Source of the DNA: Agromyces flavus
GTDB lineage: Bacteria > Actinomycetota > Actinomycetes > Actinomycetales > Microbacteriaceae
DNA: 64,000 bases
Assembly (NCBI RefSeq): GCF_900104685.1
Contig: NZ_LT629755.1
Location: 1,054,001-1,118,000 of the forward strand
Direction: 5' to 3'
In this document: positions 31,593 through 41,576 of the stretch, piece after piece
How positions within the stretch are numbered: the first letter of the stretch is position 1
Layout of the letters: each line of letters starts with the position of its first letter
Translations under genes and position numbers: made by a program
Notes under the pieces: generated by a model
Database searches by the model: none
The model's input: the letters and a program-made list of their open reading frames with translations, nothing else
What the model was told of the DNA's origin: nothing

Positions 31593-32571
31593 GCGCACCG
31601 CGACCTCCGCGCCGCCCGAGGTCGACCGCGTTGCCGCGTCGCGAGCGGCCGTCGCCGCCCGCCGCGCCCGCGCGGCCGTGAAGCACGACATCTCGACCGG
31701 CGATCGCAGCCCGCTCGACGTGCTCCGGGCGGCCTACGAGGAACCCGAGGGGGCCGAGGGGCGCCTGCGGGTGACCGAGTTCCTCACCTCGATCCCCGCC
31801 ATCGGGCAGACCAAGTGCGCGCGCATCATGGACGAGCTGCAGATCGCGAACGCCAAGCGACTGGGCGGGCTCGGCCGACTGCAGCGTCGACGGCTCCGCG
31901 AGTTCGTCGCCGAGTGGGTCGCCGATCACGGCGGCACGGGGGACCGGCTCGTCGTCCTCGCCGGCCCCACCGCCGTCGGCAAGGGCACGGTCGCCGGATA
32001 CATCCGCGAGCACCATCCCGACGTCAAGCTCTCCGTCTCGGCGACGACACGTGCGCCGCGCCCCGGCGAGGTCGAGGGCGAGCACTACTTCTTCGTCTCC
32101 GACGACGAGTTCGACCGCATGGTCGCCTCGGGCGAGCTGCTCGAGTGGGCGACCGTGCACAACGCGTACCGCTACGGCACGCCGCGGCGCGCCGTCGAGG
32201 AGGCGATCGCCGCCGGCAACAGCGTGCTCCTCGAGATCGACATCCAGGGCGCGCGCTCGGTCCGCCGCGCCATGCCCGAGGCGACCCTCGTCTTCCTGCT
32301 GCCGCCGACCTGGGACGAACTCGTCCGACGCCTGGTCGGGCGAGGCACCGAGAGCGCCGCCGAACAGCAGCGACGGCTCGAGACGGCGAAGGTCGAACTC
32401 GCCGCCGTCGAGGAGTTCGACCACCAGGTCGTGAATCACGAGGTCCGCGAGGCGGCGCAAAAGGTCGTAGACTTGATGCGGCCTCGCCGGGGTCGGCGTC
32501 AGCCTGCCCCGCGCCACGATCTTCCGCGCATCACGGATGCGCCTCACTCGAAGGAGTCCCTGCATGGCTGA
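31585..32571 (+). CDS. gmk: Integration host factor-guanylate kinase fusion protein
   Basis: One 328-residue frame joins two genes that stand side by side in most actinobacteria. Residues about 10-112 match mycobacterial-type integration host factor: [14 protein letters not shown], [24 protein letters not shown] [20 protein letters not shown] and [17 protein letters not shown]. Residues about 120-310 are guanylate kinase: P-loop GPTAVGKGT at 127-135, [36 protein letters not shown] and [13 protein letters not shown]. No in-frame ATG, GTG or TTG lies in the linker that could start a separate kinase. The product should phosphorylate GMP; the DNA-binding part may still work. rpoZ starts inside its last codons. 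Confidence 0.9.
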   Translation: MSERTATSAPPEVDRVAASRAAVAARRARAAVKHDISTGDRSPLDVLRAAYEEPEGAEGRLRVTEFLTSIPAIGQTKCARIMDELQIANAKRLGGLGRLQRRRLREFVAEWVADHGGTGDRLVVLAGPTAVGKGTVAGYIREHHPDVKLSVSATTRAPRPGEVEGEHYFFVSDDEFDRMVASGELLEWATVHNAYRYGTPRRAVEEAIAAGNSVLLEIDIQGARSVRRAMPEATLVFLLPPTWDELVRRLVGRGTESAAEQQRRLETAKVELAAVEEFDHQVVNHEVREAAQKVVDLMRPRRGRRQPAPRHDLPRITDAPHSKESLHG

Positions 32572-32821
32572 GAAGCTGTCCGGCATCATCGACCCGCCCA
32601 TCGACGACCTGCTGTCGAAGGTCGACTCGAAGTACCAGTTGGTCATCTTCGCGTCCAAGCGCGCGCGCCAGATCAACGACTACTACGCCGACCTGCACGA
32701 AGGCAGCCTGTTCGACAACGTCGGACCGCTCGTCGACTCGTCGATCGACGACAAGCCCCTCTCGGTCGCGCTCCACGAGGTGAACGAGGACAAGCTGCGC
32801 CTCCGCCCGATCGGCGAGTAG
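32564..32821 (+). CDS. rpoZ: RNA polymerase omega subunit
   Basis: Omega helps fold and hold the beta' subunit of RNA polymerase. The 85-residue product starts [20 protein letters not shown] and has [18 protein letters not shown], the family core, with an acidic end. AAGGAG lies seven bases before the ATG. The start overlaps the end of the fusion gene by eight bases. The order gmk-rpoZ-coaBC-metK-priA is standard for actinobacteria. Confidence 0.95.
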   Translation: MAEKLSGIIDPPIDDLLSKVDSKYQLVIFASKRARQINDYYADLHEGSLFDNVGPLVDSSIDDKPLSVALHEVNEDKLRLRPIGE

Positions 32822-32834
32822 CCGGCAGGCGCGC

Positions 32835-34148
32835 ATGGCGCTGAACATCGTCGTCGGCATCACCGGCGGCATCGCGGCGTACAAGGCCGTGTCGGTCGTG
32901 CGTTCGCTCGTCCTCGCCGGTCACGACGTCCACGTCGTGCCCACCGAGTCGGCGCTCCGATTCGTCGGCCGGCCCACGCTCGAGGCGATCTCGCGCAACC
33001 CGGTGCAGACCGACCTCTTCGTGGGCGTCGCCGAGGTGCGCCACGTCGCCATCGGCCAGGCCGCCGACCTCATCGTGATCGCCCCGGCGACCGCGAACAG
33101 CATCGCGAAGCTCGCCGCGGGACTGGCCGACGACCTGCTGGGCAACACCGTCCTCGCGAGCGAGGCGCCCGTCGTGATCGCCCCGGCGATGCACACCGAG
33201 ATGTGGCGCCATCCGGCCACCCAGGCGAACATCGCGACCCTGCGCGACCGCGGGGTGACGATCGTCGGCCCCGCCGTCGGCCAGCTGACTGGCACCGACA
33301 GCGGGCCCGGGCGGCTCGAGGAGCCCGACGTGATCGTCGCCGCGGCGCTCGACGTCGCCCGCCGCCACGGCCTCGAGGCGAGCGCTTCCGGAGTCGCGCC
33401 GGCCGCGGCTCCCGATGCCGCGAGCCCGGCACATCCGCAGGACCTCGCCGGCCGACGCATCGTCGTCTCCGCAGGCGGCACGCGCGAACCGCTCGACCCG
33501 GTGCGCTTCCTCGGCAACCGCTCGAGCGGACGGCAGGGCGTGGCGATCGCCGAGGCCGCCGCCGCACGCGGCGCCGAGGTCACGCTGGTCGCCGCGAACC
33601 TCGAGGTCCCCGATCCGGGCGGATGCCGCGTCCGCGCGGTGTCGACGGCCCTCGAGCTTCGCGACGCGATGACCGAGGCCGTCGCCGGCGCCGATGTCGT
33701 CGTGATGGCCGCGGCCGTCGCCGACTACCGGCCGGCGACGGTGAGCGAGGCCAAGATCAAGAAGGTCGACGGCCGCGACCACATGACGCTCGAGCTGGTC
33801 CGCAACCCCGACATCCTCGCGGGCCTGGGGGCGTCTCCGCACGACGGCACGCTGCTCGTCGGCTTCGCGGCCGAGACCGAGGCCGACCCGGTGCGCCTGC
33901 TCGAGCTCGGCCGTGCCAAGCGCCGGGCGAAGGGCGCCGACCTCCTCGTGGTCAATCGGGTGGGGTGGACGCAGGGCTTCGCCGCCGACGAGAACGCCGT
34001 GACGATCATCGGGCCCGCCGACGAGGTCGTCGCCGAGGCATCCGGAACCAAGATGTCGGTGGCGCACGGCATCCTCGACGTCGTCGCCGCCCGGCTTCCC
34101 GATGGCGACGAGCCCGACCCCACGACGAAGGAACCCCACCCCGCATGA
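32835..34148 (+). CDS. coaBC: Bifunctional phosphopantothenoylcysteine decarboxylase / synthetase
   Basis: CoaBC adds cysteine to phosphopantothenate and then decarboxylates it on the way to coenzyme A. In the 437-residue product the N-terminal FMN-dependent CoaC half (about 1-180) shows [31 protein letters not shown] and PAMHTEMW, where many bacteria have PAMN. The C-terminal CoaB half opens with [24 protein letters not shown] and includes AAAVADYRP and KIKK. metK overlaps its stop (ATGA). Confidence 0.95.
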   Translation: MALNIVVGITGGIAAYKAVSVVRSLVLAGHDVHVVPTESALRFVGRPTLEAISRNPVQTDLFVGVAEVRHVAIGQAADLIVIAPATANSIAKLAAGLADDLLGNTVLASEAPVVIAPAMHTEMWRHPATQANIATLRDRGVTIVGPAVGQLTGTDSGPGRLEEPDVIVAAALDVARRHGLEASASGVAPAAAPDAASPAHPQDLAGRRIVVSAGGTREPLDPVRFLGNRSSGRQGVAIAEAAAARGAEVTLVAANLEVPDPGGCRVRAVSTALELRDAMTEAVAGADVVVMAAAVADYRPATVSEAKIKKVDGRDHMTLELVRNPDILAGLGASPHDGTLLVGFAAETEADPVRLLELGRAKRRAKGADLLVVNRVGWTQGFAADENAVTIIGPADEVVAEASGTKMSVAHGILDVVAARLPDGDEPDPTTKEPHPA

Positions 34149-35338
34149 GCGCACTGCGCCAGTTCACCTCGGAGTCCGTCACCGAGGGTCATCCCGACAA
34201 GATCTGCGACCAGGTCTCCGACGCGATCCTCGATGCGCTGCTCGCCGTCGACCCGCAGGCGCGCGTCGCGGTCGAAACGCTCGTCACGACCGGGCTCGTG
34301 CACGTCGCCGGCGAGGTGTCGACCTCGGGGTACGTCGAGATCCCCGCGATCGTGCGCGACCGCATCACGTCCATCGGCTACGACTCGTCCGACGTGTGGT
34401 TCGACGGGCGCTCGTGCGGCGTCTCGGTCTCGATCGGCGGGCAGTCGCCCGACATCGCGCAGGGCGTCGATCACGCGTACGAGTCCCGCGAGGGCGCGAG
34501 CATCGACGAGCTCGACCGACAGGGCGCGGGCGACCAGGGCATCATGTTCGGCTACGCGGTCCGCGAGACGCCCGAGCTCATGCCGGTGCCCATCTGGCTC
34601 GCGCATCGCCTCGCCGAGCGGCTCGCACGGGTTCGCAAGGACGGCGAGCTCGACTACCTGCGTCCCGACGGCAAGACCCAGGTCACGATCGGCTACGACG
34701 GGCAGACCGCCCGCACGATCGAGACCGTGGTGCTCTCCACGCAGCACGCCCCGAGCGTGTCGACCGAGCAGCTGCGCGCCGAGGTCGAGGAACTCGTGAT
34801 CCGTCCGGTCCTCGACACCGTCGAGCTGTCGCGTCACGACCTCAAGGTCCTGATCAACCCGACCGGCCGCTTCGAGATCGGCGGCCCGCAGGGCGACGCC
34901 GGGCTCACCGGCCGCAAGATCATCATCGACACCTACGGCGGTGCGAGCCGGCACGGCGGCGGCGCCTTCAGCGGCAAGGACCCGTCGAAGGTCGACCGCT
35001 CGGCCGCATACGCGATGCGCTGGGTCGCGAAGAACGCCGTGGCCGCGGGCCTGGCCGACCGGCTCGAGCTGCAGGTCGCGTACGCGATCGGCGCCGCAGC
35101 CCCGGTCGGGCTCTACGTCGAGACCTTCGGGACCGCCAAGCTCCCCGACGAGCGCATCATCGGAGCGATCCGCGAGGTGTTCGACCTGCGTCCCGCCGCG
35201 ATCATCCGCGACCTCGACCTCCTTCGGCCCATCTACGCCGACACGGCGACCTACGGTCACTTCGGCCGTGAGCTGCCCGCCTTCACGTGGGAGCGGCTCG
35301 ACCGCGTCGACGACCTCCGCGCGGCCGCCGGGCTCTGA
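34145..35338 (+). CDS. metK: S-adenosylmethionine synthetase
   Basis: MetK makes S-adenosylmethionine from methionine and ATP. The 397-residue product has the expected signatures: [18 protein letters not shown] at the start, [12 protein letters not shown] in the middle and [19 protein letters not shown] towards the end. Length is normal. The ATG overlaps the coaBC stop; priA starts with GTG one base after its stop. Confidence 0.97.
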   Translation: MSALRQFTSESVTEGHPDKICDQVSDAILDALLAVDPQARVAVETLVTTGLVHVAGEVSTSGYVEIPAIVRDRITSIGYDSSDVWFDGRSCGVSVSIGGQSPDIAQGVDHAYESREGASIDELDRQGAGDQGIMFGYAVRETPELMPVPIWLAHRLAERLARVRKDGELDYLRPDGKTQVTIGYDGQTARTIETVVLSTQHAPSVSTEQLRAEVEELVIRPVLDTVELSRHDLKVLINPTGRFEIGGPQGDAGLTGRKIIIDTYGGASRHGGGAFSGKDPSKVDRSAAYAMRWVAKNAVAAGLADRLELQVAYAIGAAAPVGLYVETFGTAKLPDERIIGAIREVFDLRPAAIIRDLDLLRPIYADTATYGHFGRELPAFTWERLDRVDDLRAAAGL

Positions 35339-35339
35339 C

Positions 35340-37295
35340 GTGGCCTCGGGGCCGGTCGCGAGGGTCCTCGTCGACTCGCCGCTGCCGCAGCTCGACCAGC
35401 TGCTCGACTACCGCGTCCCGGCTCGGCTCGCCGACGCGGTGTCGGCCGGCGTGCGCGTGCGCGTGCCGCTGCGAACGGGCGGCCGCATCGCCGACGCCTG
35501 GGTCGTCGAGCTCGCCGGGCGATCCGAGTTCCGCGGCGAGCTGAGCGAGGTCCAGGACGTCGTGACCGACGTGCCGCTGCTCATGCCCGACGTGTGGCGG
35601 CTCGCTCGCGCCGCTGCCGATCGCGGGGCGGGCAACGCGAGCGACATCCTCCGCCTCGCCATCCCGGGTCGCTATGTGCGCGCCGAGAAGGCGTGGCGCG
35701 CCGATCCCGGCGAACCCGGCGCGCTGCCGGCGTCGGGTCGGGCGATCGACGGCTACGAGCCGGGCCGCGTCGAGCGGGGGCTCGCCGAGGGCGAGCGGAT
35801 GGCGCTGCACGCCGACCCCCGCACCGTCCGGCTTCCCTCGGGCACCTGGGTCGGCGCGTGGGCCGTGACCCTCGCCGAGGCGGCCGCACACGTCCTCGCG
35901 CACGACCGGTCGTCGGTCATCGGCGTTCCCGACTACCGCGACCAGGAGCAGCTCCAGGCCGCGCTCGGCGAGCTGGTCGATCCGCGCCGGGTGATCCGTA
36001 CCGACGCACGCCAGTCCGGTCGCGACCGCTACCGTGCGTTCCTTGACGCCACGGGCGAGGCCGCACGCATCGTCGTCGGCAATCGCTCCACGGTGTACGC
36101 GCCTGCCGCCCGACTCGGCCTCATCGCAGTGTTCGACGACGGCGACGGGCTGCAGTCCGAGCCGCTCGCCCCGGGCGTGCACGCGCGCGACGCGGCGCTC
36201 ATCCGGCAGGAGCAGAGCGACGCCGCGCTGGTCTTCATCGCCCAGACCCGCAGCGTCGAAGTCCAGCGACTCGTCGAGGTCGGCTGGGTGCACGACGTGC
36301 CGCTCCGCCGGGGCACCCGTCCGCGAGTGGTGCTCACCGAGCAGCAGCCGGCCCCCGAGAGCGGCGGCGCGCGCATCCCGTCCGCGGCGTGGCGCGAGGC
36401 GCAGGAGGCCATCGCCCAGGGTCCGGTGCTCGTGCAGGTGGCGCGGCCCGGCCACGCGCCGATGCTCGTGTGCGATCGGTGCCGCGAGCCCGCGCGGTGC
36501 ACGGCCTGCGGGGGCGCGCTGGCCGTTCCGCGCTCGGGCGGCCCCGCATCGTGCGTGCTGTGCGGCACGAGCGCGAACGGGTGGCGATGCCGCATCTGCG
36601 AGGGCACGCGGCTGCGAGCCGCGGTCGTCGGCGCGAGTCGCACGGCCGAGGAGCTCGGACGCGCCTTCCCGCGGTCGCGGGTCGTCGTTTCCGACGGCGA
36701 GCGACCGCTCGTGCGGGTCGACGCCGAGCCGAAGCTCGTCGTCGCGACGCGCGGCGCGGAGCCCATCGCCGACGGCGGCTACCGTTCGGTGCTGCTGCTC
36801 GACGGGGAGCGCATGCTGCTGCGCGAGTCGCTGCGGGTGGCCGAGGACTGCCTGCGCTGGTGGTCGAACGCCGCGGCGCTCGCAGCGCCCGGCGCCCCCG
36901 TGTTCCTCGTCGGCGTGGGCGGAGCGATCGGCACCGCGCTGGCGACCTGGACGCAGCCGGCGTGGGCAGCCGAGGAGCTTGCGAGCCGCCGGGCGCTGCG
37001 GTTCCCGCCGGCCGTGCGCATGGCGTCGGTCGTGTCCAGCCGTGAACGGCTCGCCGAGGGCCTCGAGCGCATCCGCGGAATCGGCGGGGTCGACGTGCTG
37101 GGACCTGCGCCGGTCGACGACGGCCTCGAACGGGCGGTCGTCCGATTCGGCTATGCCCAGGGGGCCGAGGTCGCCGCCGCGTTGAAGGCCGAGGCGATCC
37201 GCGCCGCGACCGAGCGTCGCCGGCCTGTGGCGGGTCGTCGCCCCGGTCGTCCGCCCACGCTGCGCGTGCGAATGGACGATCCCGACCTGCCATGA
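35340..37295 (+). CDS. priA: PriA-like primosomal protein N' lacking helicase motifs
   Basis: The 651-residue product keeps the overall PriA layout: an N-terminal DNA-binding part starting VARVLVDSPLPQLDQLLDYRVP, a zinc region with paired Cys (CDRC from residue 378, CTAC, CVLC, CRIC), and the C-terminal part (RRALRFPPAVRMASV, DVLGPAP). The helicase core lacks a P-loop and a DExH box; where a GSGKTE loop is expected there is RSSVIGVPDYRDQ. Such degenerate forms are usual in actinobacteria, and a scaffold role in replication restart is inferred. The frame is intact, so this is not a recent loss. GTG is the start. Confidence 0.88.
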   Translation: MASGPVARVLVDSPLPQLDQLLDYRVPARLADAVSAGVRVRVPLRTGGRIADAWVVELAGRSEFRGELSEVQDVVTDVPLLMPDVWRLARAAADRGAGNASDILRLAIPGRYVRAEKAWRADPGEPGALPASGRAIDGYEPGRVERGLAEGERMALHADPRTVRLPSGTWVGAWAVTLAEAAAHVLAHDRSSVIGVPDYRDQEQLQAALGELVDPRRVIRTDARQSGRDRYRAFLDATGEAARIVVGNRSTVYAPAARLGLIAVFDDGDGLQSEPLAPGVHARDAALIRQEQSDAALVFIAQTRSVEVQRLVEVGWVHDVPLRRGTRPRVVLTEQQPAPESGGARIPSAAWREAQEAIAQGPVLVQVARPGHAPMLVCDRCREPARCTACGGALAVPRSGGPASCVLCGTSANGWRCRICEGTRLRAAVVGASRTAEELGRAFPRSRVVVSDGERPLVRVDAEPKLVVATRGAEPIADGGYRSVLLLDGERMLLRESLRVAEDCLRWWSNAAALAAPGAPVFLVGVGGAIGTALATWTQPAWAAEELASRRALRFPPAVRMASVVSSRERLAEGLERIRGIGGVDVLGPAPVDDGLERAVVRFGYAQGAEVAAALKAEAIRAATERRRPVAGRRPGRPPTLRVRMDDPDLP

Positions 37296-38257
37296 CCGGC
37301 TGGGATGATGGGGTGGTGCCCCAGCTCCGGATCGTGTTCGCGGGAACGCCCGCCGCCGCCGTGCCCACCCTCGACCGCCTCGCCGAATCTCCGCACGAGG
37401 TCGTCGGCGTCGTGACCCGCCCGCCGGCGCCGACGGGTCGCAAGCGCGTGCTCACGCCCTCGCCGGTCGCACAGGCCGCCGAACGGCTCGGGATCCCGGT
37501 CATCGACGCGCGTCGGCTCGACGCCGACGCGACCGCGCGGATCACGGCACTGCGTCCAGATCTCGGCGTGATCGTCGCCTACGGCGGGCTGGTGCGCGAG
37601 CCGCTCCTCTCGACGCCCCGGCACGGATGGATCAACCTGCACTTCTCGGCGCTGCCGGCGTGGCGCGGTGCGGCGCCCGTGCAGCACGCCCTCATCGCGG
37701 GCGACGACGAATTGGGGGCGAGTGTGTTCCGCCTCGTGCCCGAGCTCGACGCCGGCGACGTGTACGCGATGCGCACGCGGCCGGTCGCCCCGGGTGAGAC
37801 GGCCGGGCTCGCGCTCGAGTCGCTCGCGGCATCCGGGGCCGACCTGGTCGCCGAGGTGGTCGAGGGGATCGCCGACCGCACCGCGGTGGCCGTGCCGCAG
37901 GAGGGCGAGGCGACGTTCGCGCCGAAGCTCGCGATCGAGGATGCGCGGCTCGACTGGCAGCGGCCGACCGCCGAGGTCGATGCGCGGTACCGCGGCGTGA
38001 CGCCCGAGCCGGGCGCATTCACCGAGGTCGAGGGGGTTCGGGTGAAGGTGCTCGACGCGGCTCCGGCGCATCCGGTGCCCGCCGCAGACGACCCTCGGCT
38101 CGCGCCCGGCGAGCTCCGGCTGGTCGCCCGACGCGTGCTCGCGGGCACCGGTGACGGCGCGATCGAACTCCGGCGCGTGCAGCCCGCGGGCCGCACCGCG
38201 ATGGCGGCCGCCGATTGGTGGCGCGGCCTCGGCGTCGATCGGGCGGAGGCCCGGTGA
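37292..38257 (+). CDS. fmt: Methionyl-tRNA formyltransferase
   Basis: Fmt formylates Met-tRNAi using 10-formyl-tetrahydrofolate. The 321-residue product has LRIVFAGTPAAAVPTLDRL near the start, the catalytic region NLHFSALPAWRGAAPVQHAL, and the C-terminal tRNA-binding domain (YRGVTPEPGAFTEVEGVRVKV). The ATG at 37292 overlaps the priA stop (ATGA) and is used here. The GTGs at 37313 and 37316 would begin closer to the conserved core and are a real alternative. rsmB overlaps the end (GTGA). Confidence 0.95.
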   Translation: MTGWDDGVVPQLRIVFAGTPAAAVPTLDRLAESPHEVVGVVTRPPAPTGRKRVLTPSPVAQAAERLGIPVIDARRLDADATARITALRPDLGVIVAYGGLVREPLLSTPRHGWINLHFSALPAWRGAAPVQHALIAGDDELGASVFRLVPELDAGDVYAMRTRPVAPGETAGLALESLAASGADLVAEVVEGIADRTAVAVPQEGEATFAPKLAIEDARLDWQRPTAEVDARYRGVTPEPGAFTEVEGVRVKVLDAAPAHPVPAADDPRLAPGELRLVARRVLAGTGDGAIELRRVQPAGRTAMAAADWWRGLGVDRAEAR

Positions 38258-39696
38258 CCGACGGCGGCGGGCGCGACGAAGCCAAGCGCAGCGGCGCGCG
38301 CGGGAAGAGGCCGCAGGGCCGTGGCGGCCGTCCCGACACGATCTCGCGGGCACGACAGGTCGCCTACGACGTGATCGAGGCCGTCCGGGATTCCGACGCG
38401 TACGCCAACCTGCTCCTCCCGGCGCGGATCCGCCGCGCCGGGCTGTCGGAGGCCGACGCCGCGTTCGCGACCGAACTGACCTACGGCACGCTCCGACGTC
38501 AGGGGTACTACGACGCGGTGATCGCCCTCGCCGCCGGTCGACCGATCGACGCGATCGACCCGGGCGTGCTCGACGTGCTCCGGCTCGGCGCACACCAGCT
38601 CCTCGCCACGCGGGTGGCCACGCACGCCGCGGTGAACGAGTCGGTCGCGCTGGCGCGGCGCGTCCAGCCGAAGGCGGCCGGCTTCGTCAACGCCGTGCTC
38701 AGGACCGTGTCGCGTCGCGAGGCCGACCGGTGGCGCGAGCTCGTCGCCGCTGAGGCCGGCTCGCCCGACCAGGCGCTCGCCGCAGTGCACTCGCACCCGC
38801 TGTGGGTCGTCCGGGCGCTCCGCACGGCGCTCGATCGCGAAGGCCGTGCCGACGAGCTGGTCGAGCTGCTCGAGGCCGACAACGCGTCGCCGCGCGTGAA
38901 CCTCGTCGCGCTGCCCGGCCTGGTCGACGATCCGGCCGCGCTCGGCGACCCCGATCGATACTCGCCGGTCGGGTCGACCGCCGACCAGCCGCTCCGCGTC
39001 GTCGAGCAGCACGCGGGTCGCGTGCGCGTGCAGGACGAGGGCTCGCAGCTCGCCGCGCTGGCGCTCAGTCGTTCCATGCCGGTGCGCACGGGAGAGCGGT
39101 GGCTCGACCTCTGCGCGGGTCCGGGCGGGAAGACCGCGCTGCTGGCGGCCGAGGCGCTCGCGGGCGGCGCGACACTCGTGGCCAACGAGGTCGTCCCCTC
39201 TCGCGCCGAGCTCGTGCGACGCGCGGTCGCACCCGTCCCGCTCGACGTGCCGGTCCGCGAAGGCGACGGCCGCGAGCTCGACCCCGGCGAACTCGGCGCC
39301 CCGGGCGGGTTCGACCGCATCCTGCTCGATGCGCCGTGCACGGGGCTCGGAGCGCTGCGTCGCCGCCCCGAGGCGCGCTGGCGGAAGTCGCCGGCCGACG
39401 TCCCCGAGCTCACGGCCCTGCAGGGCGAGCTGGCGGATGCCGCGTTCCGCGCCTTGGCGCCCGGCGGCGTGCTGGCCTACGTCACGTGCTCGCCGCACGC
39501 GGCGGAGACGCACGGCACGCTCGGCCGGGCCCTCGAGCGCTGGGGAGCCGACGCCGAGCAGCTCGACACCGCCTCCGTCGTGCAGGGGCTGTCGCGCCAT
39601 CCGCTCGACCTCGCCGGCGACGGCCGCACCGTGCAGCTCTGGCCGCATCGGCACGGCACCGACGCCATGTTCATCGCGCTCCTGCGACGGCGCTGA
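38254..39696 (+). CDS. rsmB: 16S rRNA m5C967 methyltransferase RsmB
   Basis: RsmB methylates a cytosine in 16S rRNA. The 480-residue product has a basic tail, an N-terminal NusB-like RNA-binding domain (about 30-170), and a Rossmann methyltransferase domain with DLCAGPGGKTALLAAEAL as the SAM site. The two catalytic Cys are Cys362 in LLDAPCTGLG and Cys412 in YVTCSPHAAET. The GTG overlaps the fmt stop and has GGAGG upstream. The target position is inferred from the family. Confidence 0.92.
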   Translation: MTDGGGRDEAKRSGARGKRPQGRGGRPDTISRARQVAYDVIEAVRDSDAYANLLLPARIRRAGLSEADAAFATELTYGTLRRQGYYDAVIALAAGRPIDAIDPGVLDVLRLGAHQLLATRVATHAAVNESVALARRVQPKAAGFVNAVLRTVSRREADRWRELVAAEAGSPDQALAAVHSHPLWVVRALRTALDREGRADELVELLEADNASPRVNLVALPGLVDDPAALGDPDRYSPVGSTADQPLRVVEQHAGRVRVQDEGSQLAALALSRSMPVRTGERWLDLCAGPGGKTALLAAEALAGGATLVANEVVPSRAELVRRAVAPVPLDVPVREGDGRELDPGELGAPGGFDRILLDAPCTGLGALRRRPEARWRKSPADVPELTALQGELADAAFRALAPGGVLAYVTCSPHAAETHGTLGRALERWGADAEQLDTASVVQGLSRHPLDLAGDGRTVQLWPHRHGTDAMFIALLRRR

Positions 39697-39724
39697 CCCG
39701 CGTCATCCCGAATCGCCCCGCCGG

Positions 39725-39730
39725 TAGGCT
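39725..39730 (+). promoter_or_regulatory. -10 box of leaderless rpe
   Basis: TAGGCT ends seven bases before the ATG at 39738, with no ribosome site between. Confidence 0.5.
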
Positions 39731-39737
39731 CGACGCC

Positions 39738-40406
39738 ATGCCCATGCGCATCAACCCGAGCATCCTGGCGGCCGACTTCGCGAACCTCGAGCGCGAGCTC
39801 GGGCGCATCTCGAGCGCCGACCTCGTGCACGTCGACATCATGGACAACCACTTCGTACCGAACCTCACGTTCGGACTGCCGATGGTCGAGCGCCTTCAGG
39901 AGGTCTCGCCGATCCCGCTCGACGTGCACCTCATGATCGACGACCCCGACCGCTGGGCGCCAGGGTACGCCGAGGCCGGCGCGGCATCCGTCACGTTCCA
40001 CGTCGAGGCCGCACGCGACCCGATCGCCCTGGCACGCCGGCTCCGCGACATCGGCGCACGCGCGGGCATCGCGCTGAAGCCCGGGACGCCCGTCGACCCG
40101 TACCTCGACGTGCTGCACGAGTTCGACCAGGTGCTCGTCATGACCGTCGAACCGGGCTTCGGGGGGCAGTCGTTCATGCCCGAGACGATGCCGAAGCTGC
40201 GACGTGTCGCCGACGCCGTCACCGATGCGGGGCTCGACGTCTGGCTCCAGGTCGACGGCGGCATCTCCGTCGACACCATCGGCGTCGCCGCCGAGGCCGG
40301 CGCGAACACCTTCGTCGCCGGTTCGGCCGTGTTCCGCGGCGTGCCCGAGGAGCAGATCGAGCTGCTGCGCGACGCCGTGGCGTCGCACCCGCACGCGCAT
40401 CGGTAG
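39738..40406 (+). CDS. rpe: Ribulose-phosphate 3-epimerase
   Basis: Rpe interconverts ribulose-5-P and xylulose-5-P in the pentose phosphate pathway. The 222-residue TIM barrel has [29 protein letters not shown] with metal-binding His and Asp, [21 protein letters not shown] and VDGGIS, all standard. The ATG at 39738 follows a -10 box by seven bases; a second ATG two codons on would still leave a valid protein. Its TAG stop is also the first half of the hisE -10 box. Confidence 0.96.
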   Translation: MPMRINPSILAADFANLERELGRISSADLVHVDIMDNHFVPNLTFGLPMVERLQEVSPIPLDVHLMIDDPDRWAPGYAEAGAASVTFHVEAARDPIALARRLRDIGARAGIALKPGTPVDPYLDVLHEFDQVLVMTVEPGFGGQSFMPETMPKLRRVADAVTDAGLDVWLQVDGGISVDTIGVAAEAGANTFVAGSAVFRGVPEEQIELLRDAVASHPHAHR

Positions 40407-40409
40407 GCT
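40404..40409 (+). promoter_or_regulatory. hisE -10 box overlapping the rpe stop codon
   Basis: TAGGCT shares its TAG with the rpe stop and ends six bases before the hisE GTG, so hisE is probably leaderless. Confidence 0.6.
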
Positions 40410-40415
40410 GGTCGG

Positions 40416-40679
40416 GTGAAATCCTTCGACGACCTCTTCGTCGAGCTCGAGGACAAGGCCCGCACGCGCCCCGACGGCAGCGGCACCGTCCGGCAGCTCG
40501 ATGCCGGCGTCCACGCCATCGGCAAGAAGATCGTCGAGGAGGCGGCCGAGGTCTGGATGGCCGCCGAGTACCAGAGCGACGCCGAGACGGCCGAGGAGAT
40601 CTCGCAGCTGCTCTACCACCTCCAGGTCCTCATGCTCGCGAAGGGACTGACCCCGGCCGACGTGTACCGACATCTGTGA
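40416..40679 (+). CDS. hisE: Phosphoribosyl-ATP pyrophosphatase
   Basis: HisE removes pyrophosphate from phosphoribosyl-ATP, the second step of histidine synthesis. The 87-residue product is a single-domain MazG-like fold: [47 protein letters not shown] and [17 protein letters not shown] is the start, six bases after a -10 box. In this lineage hisE is separate from hisI, which lies three genes downstream. Confidence 0.95.
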   Translation: MKSFDDLFVELEDKARTRPDGSGTVRQLDAGVHAIGKKIVEEAAEVWMAAEYQSDAETAEEISQLLYHLQVLMLAKGLTPADVYRHL

Positions 40680-40726
40680 TCGCGCCCATGACCGCAGACC
40701 AGTTCCGTCGACACGAAAGCCAGGGA

Positions 40727-41566
40727 ATGCTCCGAATCGCCGTGCCCAACAAGGGCTCGCTCGCCGAGACCGCCGCGCAGATGCTCTACGAGGCCGGGTA
40801 CACCGGTCGCCGCGACCCGAAGGAGCTGATCGTCGCCGATCCGCGCAACGGGGTCGAGTTCTTCTACCTCCGTCCGCGCGACATCGCGACCTACGTCGGC
40901 TCGGGCGCCCTCGACGTCGGCATCACGGGTCGTGACCTGCTGCTCGACTCCGGGTCCGAGGCGGCCGAGATCGCGCCGCTCGGATTCGGCGAGTCCACCT
41001 TCCGCTTCGCCGGGGCGCCCGGTGCGTTCACCGAGCTCGCCGACCTCGAGGGCGTGCGCGTGGCCACGAGCTACCCGGGGCTGGTGGGCGACTTCCTCGC
41101 CCGGCACGGGGTCACCGCCAACCTCGTCAAGCTCGACGGAGCGGTCGAGTCCGCCGTCCGGCTCGGCGTCGCGGATGCCGTCGCCGACGTCGTCTCGACC
41201 GGGTCGACGCTGCGCAAGGCCGGCCTCGACATCTTCGGCCCGGTCATCCTCGAGTCCGACGCGGTGCTCATCGGCTCCGGCGTCGAGAAGCCGGGCACGC
41301 AGACGCTCGTCCGACGCCTGCAGGGCGTGCTCGTCGCGCGGCAGTACGTGCTGCTCGACTACGACGTGCCGGTCGCGCAGCTCGAAGCCGCCACAGAGGT
41401 CGCGCCCGGCTTCGAGTCGCCGACGGTGTCGCCGTTGCACGATCCCGAATGGGTCGCAGTGCGGGTCATGATCCCGCGCACCGAGATGAACCACGTCATG
41501 GACGAGCTGTACGCCCTCGGCGCCCGAGCCATCCTCGTCAGCGCCATCCACGCGGCGCGACTGTAG
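40727..41566 (+). CDS. hisG: ATP phosphoribosyltransferase, long form
   Basis: HisG starts histidine synthesis by joining ATP and PRPP and is normally inhibited by histidine. The 279-residue product is the long form: catalytic part with [38 protein letters not shown] and [15 protein letters not shown], then a C-terminal ACT-like regulatory domain ([20 protein letters not shown]). The ATG at 40727 gives the normal N-terminus; GTG 40676 and ATG 40688 would add 17 or 13 residues. No HisZ partner is needed for this form. Confidence 0.95.
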   Translation: MLRIAVPNKGSLAETAAQMLYEAGYTGRRDPKELIVADPRNGVEFFYLRPRDIATYVGSGALDVGITGRDLLLDSGSEAAEIAPLGFGESTFRFAGAPGAFTELADLEGVRVATSYPGLVGDFLARHGVTANLVKLDGAVESAVRLGVADAVADVVSTGSTLRKAGLDIFGPVILESDAVLIGSGVEKPGTQTLVRRLQGVLVARQYVLLDYDVPVAQLEAATEVAPGFESPTVSPLHDPEWVAVRVMIPRTEMNHVMDELYALGARAILVSAIHAARL

Positions 41567-41576
41567 GGAGCGGTCG

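Noticed and set aside
35340..37295. priA as a frameshifted pseudogene
   Set aside because: The frame is intact over a normal length with all zinc Cys pairs; absence of helicase motifs is typical of actinobacterial PriA.
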